Source: Anaerolineaceae bacterium UBA5311
Lineage (GTDB): Bacteria; Chloroflexota; Anaerolineae; Anaerolineales; Anaerolineaceae
Direction: 5' to 3'
DNA: 5,927 nucleotides
Assembly: GCA_002411175.1 (NCBI GenBank)
Contig: DHRN01000035.1
Location: 32,029 to 37,955 of the forward strand
Under the pieces are notes generated by a model. The model was not told the DNA's origin, did no database searches, and was given only the letters and a program-made list of their open reading frames with translations. The translations under genes and the position numbers were made by a program. Shown here piece after piece: positions 1 to 5,716 of the stretch; the stretch's first letter is position 1; each line of letters begins with the position of its first letter.

Positions 1-676
1 ATCCCAACTGGAGCACAGCGGCAACAATCAGGAACTGAGCGACCTGATAAGTGAAAATAATCCAAAATTTATATTTAGGAAGTCTTCGATCCAATTTATC
101 CATGGCAATCATTACATCCGACACAAAAAACAGGATTCCACCCATCCCCGCCATCACCGCGGCTCGGTCCGACCAGCCCGGTCTGGCGAGGCTGGTCAGA
201 GCGCTGATCGCCATCATCAGCACCAGGATTGAATAACTTTTAAAACATGGCAGCAGTTTTTTGTTCACATCTGATGATTCAGCAAAACGGTCGATTGCCA
301 GGTACATAACCAGAATTCCTGCCAGCAACGCAAACAACGCCACAACGGTTACCGCGGGTGAGGGCATGGAGAGGTTGAAACCAACGATGTATGCCAGTTG
401 TGCGATCGCGAAGGCACCCATTCCGGCGATGAACCAGCGCGTTCCGCGAGGAATCAGCAGAATATCTCCGATAAGCGAGAAAATTAAACCTAATAAAAAA
501 GGAAATGTCGCCGTTGTGACTGGCGCTTGCCAAAGAAAGAAAACGATCAGAAAGATCAGCACCAGGGGTTTGCTGATGTAATAAATCAGCAAACGCCCCT
601 TCCAGGCGGCAACCCAATTAACCAGGCTTGCCGCGGTGATGAAACTGAGCGAGACCAAACCGACCTGGTCAGACAT
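1..676 (-). CDS. YhhN/TMEM86-family integral membrane protein (lysoplasmalogenase-like), C-terminus cut by window edge
   Basis: Reading the minus strand from the ATG at 676-674 gives an open frame of 225 codons that runs off the left edge without a stop. The protein is very hydrophobic, with about eight likely membrane segments (near residues 5-22, 29-49, 56-74, 82-101, 106-127, 146-164, 172-192 and 206-224). It shows the landmarks I associate with the YhhN family: SKPL at 35-38, FSLIGDILL at 66-74, a GMGAFAIAQLAYIVGF stretch at 85-100, FFVSD at 183-187 and TYQVAQ at 209-214. Family members are about 210-240 residues, so only a few residues are probably missing. Characterised members (TMEM86B and some bacterial YhhN proteins) cleave the vinyl-ether bond of lysoplasmalogens; many bacterial members are untested, so the activity here is inferred from family. 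Its ATG shares one base with the era stop (TAATG), and a GGGGGA stretch just upstream can serve as ribosome binding site. Family call is good, substrate uncertain. Confidence 0.82.
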   Translation of the reverse strand, partial: MSDQVGLVSLSFITAASLVNWVAAWKGRLLIYYISKPLVLIFLIVFFLWQAPVTTATFPFLLGLIFSLIGDILLIPRGTRWFIAGMGAFAIAQLAYIVGFNLSMPSPAVTVVALFALLAGILVMYLAIDRFAESSDVNKKLLPCFKSYSILVLMMAISALTSLARPGWSDRAAVMAGMGGILFFVSDVMIAMDKLDRRLPKYKFWIIFTYQVAQFLIVAAVLQLG

Positions 677-1593
677 TATTCCCCCGCACCTGCCAAACCG
701 ACCCGCTTCAGAAAGGCGGCATCGTTCTTCCAGTCTTTTTGTGTCTTCACCTGCAAATCCAGAAAGACCTTTTGCCCAGCCATCTCTTCGATGGCGAAGC
801 GTGCATCAGTGCTGATTTTGCGAATCATCGCGCCTTTTCTTCCGATCACAATCGGCTTTTGCGCTTCTCTTTCCACAAAGATCGTGCCATGGATATACAA
901 CACCTGGTTGTCGCGCTCTTTATATTCATCCACGAGCGTGGCAATGCTGTAGGGCAGTTCGTCATCCAGGTTTGCCATTGCTGCCGCGCGGATCATCTCC
1001 GCGGCGATATCTTTTTCAAAATCTTCAGTAATTTGGTCTACCGGATAGTATTCCGGACCCTCCGGAAGGCGTTCTTCGATCAGCTCAATCAGTTTTGCCA
1101 AACCTTTGCCGGTTTTGGCAGAAACTTCGATTGTTTTTGCCTCTGCCAGCAAAGCCTGGAAGGATGCTTTGTTCTTTTGGATTTGGGCGGGGTCGGCTAT
1201 GTCAGTCTTGTTGTAGACCAGGAGAACGCCATCCTGATTCTGTCGGGATTTGACTGCCTCGGTCAGCTGCTGGTCGAGGCTGTCGGCAGGTTTGCTGACA
1301 TCAGCAAGGTAAAGCAAGATATCGGCATCCTGCAAGGCGAAAGTCACTTCGTTATTAATGAAACGGCTTAAGCGGTCTTTGGCGTCATTCAGACCAGGGG
1401 TGTCGATGAAGATCATCTGGTAGCGATCGCTGGTCAGGATGCCGAGCTGCCGGCGGCGGGTAGTTTGGGGGCGAAAGGACACACCGGCGATTGGCTGCCC
1501 CATCAGGGCGTTAAGTAGGGTGCTTTTGCCGGCGTTTGGTTTGCCGACCAGAGCGATAAAACCAGATTTAAATTGTTGTTCAGCATTTTCCAT
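676..1593 (-). CDS. era: GTPase Era (16S rRNA-binding, 30S assembly)
   Basis: A 305-residue protein with the usual Era layout and length. The GTPase domain has G1 GKPNAGKS (17-24), a G2 region with PQTTRRR (42-48), G3 DTPG (64-67), G4 NKTD (128-131) and G5 SAK (158-160). The C-terminal KH domain follows, with the nucleic-acid-binding signature VIGRKGAMI (249-257) and a closing DW...LKRVGL segment (287-300). Era binds the 3' end of 16S rRNA and acts late in small-subunit maturation in the cytoplasm, at the inner membrane face. One small oddity is IRAAAM (201-206), where I expect the family's IREK-like segment between the two domains. The ATG at 1593-1591 gives the normal short lead before G1; the upstream ATG at 1606 is in another frame. 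The Shine-Dalgarno is weak (GGA about 8 bases upstream). The gene is first in a transcript with the YhhN-family gene, which it overlaps by one base. Confidence 0.96.
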   Translation of the reverse strand: MENAEQQFKSGFIALVGKPNAGKSTLLNALMGQPIAGVSFRPQTTRRRQLGILTSDRYQMIFIDTPGLNDAKDRLSRFINNEVTFALQDADILLYLADVSKPADSLDQQLTEAVKSRQNQDGVLLVYNKTDIADPAQIQKNKASFQALLAEAKTIEVSAKTGKGLAKLIELIEERLPEGPEYYPVDQITEDFEKDIAAEMIRAAAMANLDDELPYSIATLVDEYKERDNQVLYIHGTIFVEREAQKPIVIGRKGAMIRKISTDARFAIEEMAGQKVFLDLQVKTQKDWKNDAAFLKRVGLAGAGE

Positions 1594-1685
1594 TTTCGTT
1601 TTCCATTTTTTTGATTTTACATCGGTTGCCGCAAAAATAATAATTAAAAGCCTACTTTCTGCTGTTTTCCCCTGATTCCGCGAAA

Positions 1686-1715
1686 ATCGTAGGGGAAGCG
1701 TAGGTTAATCGTCAA
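1686..1715 (-). promoter_or_regulatory. Probable promoter of era and the downstream YhhN-family gene
   Basis: On the minus strand TTGACG (1715-1710; five of six matches to the -35 consensus) is followed after 18 bases by TACGAT (1691-1686; four of six matches to the -10, including the conserved TA and final T). Transcription would start near 1679, leaving an untranslated leader of about 85 bases before the era ATG. It is the best sigma-70-like pair seen upstream of era on that strand. The AT-rich stretch at about 1630-1650 could hold an alternative -10. Confidence 0.5.
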
Positions 1716-1787
1716 GTATCAATGGGAATATTATTGTAATATAAGGTCGTAAGGGCGACTTCTCTTCTTCTCCTCCTCCTTAATACA

Positions 1788-1818
1788 CTAATGCTGCGGT
1801 CGGCGTCCGCAGCATTAG
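1788..1818. repeat. Perfect 12-bp inverted repeat (stable hairpin)
   Basis: CTAATGCTGCGG (1788-1799) and CCGCAGCATTAG (1807-1818) are exact reverse complements around a 7-base loop, TCGGCGT. The run of eight T begins 17 bases after the stem on the plus strand, too far for a classical Rho-independent terminator. On the minus strand no T-run follows. The role may be structure in a leader or small RNA, or a protein-binding palindrome. The structure is certain, the function is not. Confidence 0.75.
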
Positions 1819-1952
1819 ATGGTTTAAAGGGGAGTTTTTTTTGGAAAGAGACATCGTGGAAGCAGGCTATCCACGCCTGCCAGGACGCCCCATTTTTTTA
1901 TTTGGCAGCGGTTTGGTCCAGTCGATTTCCTGCCCAAACTCCTTTTCTGCGA

Positions 1953-1958
1953 TAAAAT
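1953..1958 (+). promoter_or_regulatory. Possible -10 element for the phosphoribosyltransferase gene
   Basis: TAAAAT (one mismatch to TATAAT) lies 35 bases before the ATG at 1993. No convincing -35 stands at the right distance: at a 16-base spacing there is TGCCCA, with only three matches. This would give a short leader of about 28 bases. A promoter further upstream, so that the hairpins at 1788-1880 lie in the leader, is equally possible. Confidence 0.3.
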
Positions 1959-1992
1959 CAAACCAGCAAACAACGAAAAATCTGGAGAATCC

Positions 1993-2559
1993 ATGCAAGA
2001 ACGAGAAACCTATCCGATTAATATTGCTGGCGTTGAGCGCCAGCTGCCTCTTTTTGAAGTCAAACCTGGGCTGCGCATCGCCATACTCAACATTTTGGGC
2101 GATATCGAACTGGTTGATGCCTGTGCAATGGAACTCAACCGCCTGCTTTCAGACACCAACTATGACGTCATCCTCACTCCGGAAGCCAAATCGATCCCAC
2201 TGGCTCACATGCTTTCCAAAATAAGTGGAAAGCCTTATGTCGTTTTGCGCAAAGAATATAAACCCTACATGGGCAACGCCATCTCCGCGGAAACCTTGTC
2301 TATTACATCGGGCAAACCACAAACTTTGTTCCTGGACGAGAAAGATCTTGAGCTGATCAAGGGTAAACGGATTATATTGCTGGATGATGTGATTAGCACC
2401 GGCTCAACGCTGCAAGGCATGCACCTGGTGATGGACAAAGCCGGCGCAATCACGGCACGCGAGGTCGGTATCCTCACCGAGGGCGACCGCGCTGAATGGC
2501 GCGATATCCTCGCGCTCGGACATCTGCCTCTATTTTTCGGACAGGACAAACCATGCTGA
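1993..2559 (+). CDS. Purine-type phosphoribosyltransferase (adenine phosphoribosyltransferase-like)
   Basis: A 188-residue type I phosphoribosyltransferase. The PRPP-binding signature IILLDDVISTGST is at 127-139, with the acidic pair D131-D132 and the T-G-S-T phosphate loop. Upstream, LTPEAKSIPLA (61-71) matches the segment E-A-x-G-I-x-x-A of adenine and xanthine phosphoribosyltransferases, with S67 where glycine is common, and VVLRKEYKP (83-91) follows as the usual R-K segment. The C-terminal HLPLFF (177-182) also fits the family. The enzyme would join a purine base to PRPP, giving a nucleotide and pyrophosphate, in cytoplasmic purine salvage. The sequence alone does not say whether the base is adenine, xanthine or another, or whether the protein has become regulatory. 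The ATG is preceded by GGAG (1984-1987) at a 5-base spacing. The end overlaps the next gene by 7 bases, so the two are cotranscribed. Confidence 0.88.
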   Translation: MQERETYPINIAGVERQLPLFEVKPGLRIAILNILGDIELVDACAMELNRLLSDTNYDVILTPEAKSIPLAHMLSKISGKPYVVLRKEYKPYMGNAISAETLSITSGKPQTLFLDEKDLELIKGKRIILLDDVISTGSTLQGMHLVMDKAGAITAREVGILTEGDRAEWRDILALGHLPLFFGQDKPC

Positions 2560-3251
2560 TCCGTATTGGCATGGAAGAAGACCCCGCCACCAGGTATACC
2601 GCCTGGGCACTGGACTTTCCAGGTTGTTTTGCCTACGGTGCTGACGAAGGCGAAGCATTATTGAGCATGCCCCGCAGGCTGCTCGAATTTGACTATTGGG
2701 TCAGGCTGCACACCAATAAACCCTGGTATTGCCTGGATGGCTTGGATTTTCATGTTGACGAGACTTTTATTGTCACGCGCGTCGACCACAAAGGTGAAGA
2801 ATACGAAATCAACGCCTTTTTCCTGGATGACCTGCGCCCGTTAACTTCGGAAGAGCTCGAACAGGTCGGGCAGGTGTTCACCTGGCAGCACCAGGAACTT
2901 CTCGCAGGGGTTGAATTTGCAGAGCCTTCCGCCTTAACAGAAGTTCAGCCTGGGCAGCGTTGGAGCATCCAGGGGATTCTCGGTCATCTTGCCCGGGCAG
3001 AAGCCTGGTACCTGCAAAACCTGGGGCTGGATATGGACTTCACCGTCCCTGCCGGCGACGACCATCTGGCTGCAATAGAATACAGTTACCAACTTGTTCG
3101 TCAATACTTACCAACGCTGGTAGGCTCTACGCAGATTACCAGCTACGCGCAAGAGAAATGGAGCGCGCGAAAATTTGTGCGCCGTCTGCTCTGGCACAGG
3201 CGCGACCATATCGATCATATCCGGCAGCTTTTAGGCGTCGGGCAGGGTTAA
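2553..3251 (+). CDS. HicB-like / DinB-like two-domain protein of unknown function
   Basis: A 232-residue protein when started at the ATG at 2553, which has AGGA (2543-2546) six bases upstream. A longer frame from 2496 would lie further inside the previous gene and is unlikely. Residues 1-48 resemble the HicB fold: a strand, then WALDFPGCFAYGADEGEAL (18-36), matching the D-x-P-G-C-x-x-x-G-x-x-x-x-E-A pattern, then a helix. Residues about 100-227 resemble the DinB/YfiT-like four-helix bundle, with W137SIQGILGHLARAE150 and WHRRDHIDHI (214-223). H145, H215 and H219 are positioned as the usual metal-binding histidine triad. DinB-like proteins include metal-dependent thiol transferases, but most are uncharacterised. 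No HicA-like toxin gene is adjacent, so a HicAB toxin-antitoxin role is not supported. The start overlaps the phosphoribosyltransferase stop (ATGCTGA), implying coupled translation. Domain calls are by pattern recognition; function is unknown. Confidence 0.8.
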   Translation: MLIRIGMEEDPATRYTAWALDFPGCFAYGADEGEALLSMPRRLLEFDYWVRLHTNKPWYCLDGLDFHVDETFIVTRVDHKGEEYEINAFFLDDLRPLTSEELEQVGQVFTWQHQELLAGVEFAEPSALTEVQPGQRWSIQGILGHLARAEAWYLQNLGLDMDFTVPAGDDHLAAIEYSYQLVRQYLPTLVGSTQITSYAQEKWSARKFVRRLLWHRRDHIDHIRQLLGVGQG

Positions 3252-3378
3252 CTTCCAACGTGTTCGCAAGGCGGAATGGGAATTTGCTACAGTTTGAGCG
3301 AGTATGCAGTGTTTTCGCGGCGGGTTCTTACCAAAACCAGAATTCCACTAAATTTTCCTCCCCGAAGCCGGCTTTATT

Positions 3379-3387
3379 TGATATAAT
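3379..3387 (+). promoter_or_regulatory. Extended -10 promoter element upstream of the EF-G-like gene
   Basis: TGATATAAT (3379-3387) is a perfect extended -10 (TGnTATAAT). No good -35 stands upstream (TCCCCG at a 17-base spacing), as is often tolerated with an extended -10. A 10-bp palindrome, AAGCCGGCTT, fills 3365-3374, between the would-be -35 and the -10. Transcription would start near 3394. Confidence 0.5.
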
Positions 3388-3393
3388 TAAAAG

Positions 3394-3422
3394 TTGGCGT
3401 TAAACTGCCTAAATTATATATT
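3394..3422 (+). promoter_or_regulatory. Second candidate promoter for the EF-G-like gene
   Basis: TTGGCG (3394-3399; four of six) is separated by exactly 17 bases from TATATT (3417-3422; five of six). It would start transcription near 3429, about 34 bases before the ATG. It may act with, or instead of, the extended -10 just upstream. Confidence 0.4.
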
Positions 3423-3448
3423 TCGCGTGGTAATCCATGCCAGACGAC

Positions 3449-3455
3449 AGGAAGG
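3449..3455 (+). promoter_or_regulatory. Ribosome binding site that fixes the EF-G-like start
   Basis: AGGAAGG lies seven bases before the ATG at 3463. The frame stays open upstream to a TTG at 3394, but that region contains the promoter candidates and would add 23 residues with no counterpart in EF-G, so the ATG at 3463 is preferred. Confidence 0.75.
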
Positions 3456-3462
3456 TCAAAAA

Positions 3463-5529
3463 ATGAAAGAATTCTCAACTGCAAATATCCGAAATATCGT
3501 TCTTGCCTCACATAGCAACTCGGGTAAAACCATTCTCGTGGAGAATTTACTGAATTTTACTGGAGCGACCACCCGTATCGGTAAAATCGAAGATGGGACC
3601 ACCGTTTCGGATTTTGACGACGAAGAAAAACGCCGAAATATTTCTCTTTTCACCTCCGTATTGCCTGTGATTTATAAGGATGTCAAGTTCAATTTCCTCG
3701 ACACCCCCGGGTATACCGATTTCGTTGGCGAAGTTGTTTCGGCGATGCGCGTGGCAGATTGTGCCCTGATTTTGGTCGATTCGGTTGGCGGTCTTGAAGT
3801 TGGCACCGAAACCGCGCTGGACCTGGCAGATCAATTCAATATTCCCAGGATCGTGGTCATCAACAAGATGGACCGCGAAAATGCCAGCTATCAAAAAGCA
3901 TTCGACTCGGTTCAAAACGGGATAGATGGACGATTGATCCCGATGCAGCTGCCCTTGGGCGAGAAAGCCGATTTTGAAGGCGTGATCGACCTGGTCAACA
4001 TGAAAGCCTATAAAGGCGATGGGAAAACCGCGGTCGAAATCCCGGCTGAATACCAGGATCAGGCTGAAGAAGCCCGCATGCTCCTGGTTGAAGCCGCGGC
4101 TGAAGGTGAAGACAGCCTGCTCGAAAAGTATTTTGAAAATGGCGATCTTTCAGGAGACGAAATCCTGCAAGGTCTGCACAAAGCCATCGATGAAAGCAAC
4201 ATCATCCCTGTACTCGTGGCAGCCGGTGGACGCATGATCGGCATCGCCCCCCTGATTGAAGCTCTGCTCGCGCTGGCTCCCTCGCCGAAAGAACGTCCTG
4301 CCGTTACAGCAAAATCGCCCAAAGGCGAAGTTGAACTAAATTTCAATGATGCTGGACCGCTTGCAGCCTATGTTTGGAAGACCACAGCAGACCCATTCGT
4401 CGGGCGTCAGACCTTTTTCCGGGTCTATTCCGGCACGATGAATTCGGACACACGTGTATGGAACGCCAATAAGGGCGAGGAAGAACGCCTGGCAAGTGTG
4501 CAGGTGCCATTTGGCAAGGATATGCACTCTGTGCCGGTTATTCACAGTGGTGATATTGGAGCGGTGGCGAAACTTACAGTGACGACAACTGGCGACACGC
4601 TGACCACAAAAGAGCAAAACCTGACCCTGCCCGTTCCTGATTATCCCAATCCGCTTTATCGCGTCGCCATCACCCCACGGACCCAATCTGACGCTGCCAA
4701 GATGAGCCAGACTTTGAACCGGCTGGTTGAAGAAGATATGACCCTTTCGTGGGAAATGGAAGCCGCAACCCGCCAAACGCTGATGTTTGGAATGGGAGAT
4801 CAGCACATCGATGTGGCAGTCAAGCGGGCTGAGCAAAAATTCCAGCTGAACCTGGATTTGCACGAACCCAAAGTGCCTTACGAAGAGCACATCACAAAAG
4901 AAGCCAGCGCGATGTATCGTCACAAAAAGCAAACCGGCGGTTCCGGTCAGTTTGGTGAAGTGCACCTGAAGATCTTCCCCATCGAAGGAGAAGAATTCTC
5001 GTTTAGCAATGACGTTTTTGGAGGCGCGATCTCGAGCAATTACATGGCTCCTATCGAAAAAGGCATCCGTGCCGTGATGAAAGAAGGCGTTGTGGCTGGT
5101 TACCCTGCGCATAATATCGGTGTTTCCGTTTATGACGGCAAGGAACATCCGGTCGACTCAAAGCCGATCGCCTTCGAAATTGCCGGTCGCGAAGCTTTCA
5201 AGCTGGCATTCAAAGATGCCAACCCTGTGTTGTATGAACCGATCATGAAAGTATCCGTGAACATGCCTGAGGCAAACATGGGTGATATCATGGGAGATCT
5301 GAACACCAGGCGTGCCCGCGTGCAGGGGATGAGCTCTGATCGGGGTAAATCTATCATTCATGCTGAGGTGCCGCTCTCAGAGATGATGCGCTATACCACC
5401 AACCTGCGCTCGATGACCGGTGGTCGCGGTACGTTCTCGATGGAATTCGACCATTACGACCTGGTTCCGATGCACCTGGCACAGGAAATTATGGATGCCC
5501 GGCAGAAGGAATTGAAACACGAAGAGTAG
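3463..5529 (+). CDS. fusA: Elongation factor G paralogue (EF-G2/FusA2-like translational GTPase)
   Basis: A 688-residue protein with the whole EF-G domain order. The G domain has P-loop SHSNSGKT (16-23), switch II DTPGYTDF (80-87), NKMD (134-137) and a G5 region LVAAGG (251-256). Domain II is near 296-390 (GPLAAYVWKTTADPFVGR) and domain III near 397-470. Domain IV starts near 473, with HKKQTGGSGQFGEV (487-500) and the tip loop DGKEHPVDS (558-566). Domain V starts near 592, with GDIMGDLNTRR (607-617) and RYTTNLRSMTGGRG (643-656). It differs from standard EF-G at key points: SHSNSGKT replaces AHIDAGKT, switch I reads RRNIS where RGITI is expected, and Y84 replaces the catalytic histidine of DTPGH. 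As I recall these changes mark EF-G2/FusA2-type paralogues, some of which are ribosome-dependent GTPases with weak or specialised activity. It stands alone, not in an rpsL-rpsG-fusA-tuf operon, which supports a paralogue. Translocation, ribosome recycling or a regulatory role cannot be separated here. The symbol fusA is used loosely. Confidence 0.92.
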   Translation: MKEFSTANIRNIVLASHSNSGKTILVENLLNFTGATTRIGKIEDGTTVSDFDDEEKRRNISLFTSVLPVIYKDVKFNFLDTPGYTDFVGEVVSAMRVADCALILVDSVGGLEVGTETALDLADQFNIPRIVVINKMDRENASYQKAFDSVQNGIDGRLIPMQLPLGEKADFEGVIDLVNMKAYKGDGKTAVEIPAEYQDQAEEARMLLVEAAAEGEDSLLEKYFENGDLSGDEILQGLHKAIDESNIIPVLVAAGGRMIGIAPLIEALLALAPSPKERPAVTAKSPKGEVELNFNDAGPLAAYVWKTTADPFVGRQTFFRVYSGTMNSDTRVWNANKGEEERLASVQVPFGKDMHSVPVIHSGDIGAVAKLTVTTTGDTLTTKEQNLTLPVPDYPNPLYRVAITPRTQSDAAKMSQTLNRLVEEDMTLSWEMEAATRQTLMFGMGDQHIDVAVKRAEQKFQLNLDLHEPKVPYEEHITKEASAMYRHKKQTGGSGQFGEVHLKIFPIEGEEFSFSNDVFGGAISSNYMAPIEKGIRAVMKEGVVAGYPAHNIGVSVYDGKEHPVDSKPIAFEIAGREAFKLAFKDANPVLYEPIMKVSVNMPEANMGDIMGDLNTRRARVQGMSSDRGKSIIHAEVPLSEMMRYTTNLRSMTGGRGTFSMEFDHYDLVPMHLAQEIMDARQKELKHEE

Positions 5530-5552
5530 TCTTTGTTTGAAAAGATAGGTTG

Positions 5553-5582
5553 AAGAGGTTGGTAGTTGCCAACCTCTTTTTT
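5553..5582 (+). terminator. Rho-independent terminator after the EF-G-like gene
   Basis: AAGAGGTTGG (5553-5562) and CCAACCTCTT (5569-5578) pair perfectly over 10 bp around the 6-base loop TAGTTG, and the stem runs directly into six T (5577-5582). It lies 23 bases after the TAG stop, so it closes the EF-G-like transcript. Confidence 0.92.
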
Positions 5583-5716
5583 CTTAAAGCCCGAGTTTCT
5601 CACTTTCCAGAATAACCTGATCTCAACGAGGAAGAAGGTGTTTTTACGATCACTCAAATGAGGAACTCAATAAATTGGCTGATTGTGGAATCTAAACCTA
5701 ATGAACGTGTACCCCG

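Larger units (their letters stand above)
1594..1992. other. Divergent intergenic spacer with several structured elements, no gene
   Basis: About 400 bp between the diverging starts of era and the phosphoribosyltransferase gene. No frame in it looks coding. From left to right it holds the AT-rich era leader, the era promoter (1686-1715), a 23-nt pyrimidine-only tract on the plus strand (1759-1781), a perfect 12-bp hairpin (1788-1818), an eight-T run (1835-1842), two overlapping short inverted repeats (1856-1880), a seven-T run (1893-1899) and a TAAAAT -10-like element (1953-1958). An open frame that enters from about 1841 and continues over the phosphoribosyltransferase gene in another frame is a shadow. 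Confidence 0.7.

Noticed and set aside
51..952. Several plus-strand frames (51-236, 261-581, 527-952) and a minus-strand frame at 279-617
   Set aside because: All overlap the YhhN-family gene or the end of era, in other frames or on the other strand. The YhhN frame alone shows family motifs and membrane segments.
739..1371. Open frame of 210 codons on the plus strand
   Set aside because: It is antisense to era, whose motifs are intact. The product is cysteine- and phenylalanine-rich with no family features.
1759..1781. Perfect Shine-Dalgarno-like AAGGAGG on the minus strand, suggesting an unlisted small gene
   Set aside because: The start codons that follow give only a few codons before a stop (TTG ATA CTT GAC GAT TAA), so no gene is supported.
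1788..1842. Rho-independent terminator made of the 12-bp hairpin and the T-run
   Set aside because: The eight T begin 17 bases after the stem rather than directly behind it, and no plus-strand gene ends upstream. It is kept as a hairpin of unknown role.
2496..2552. Longer start for the HicB/DinB gene
   Set aside because: It would add 19 residues lying inside the phosphoribosyltransferase gene. The ATG at 2553 has AGGA at good spacing and starts right at the HicB-like strand.
2960..3403. Open frame of 147 codons on the plus strand
   Set aside because: It is another frame of the HicB/DinB gene running into the promoter region of the EF-G-like gene. No motif or sensible ribosome binding site.
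4336..5148. Long open frame of 270 codons on the minus strand
   Set aside because: It is entirely antisense to the conserved EF-G-like gene, has no recognisable motif, and its length follows from the codon use of the sense gene.
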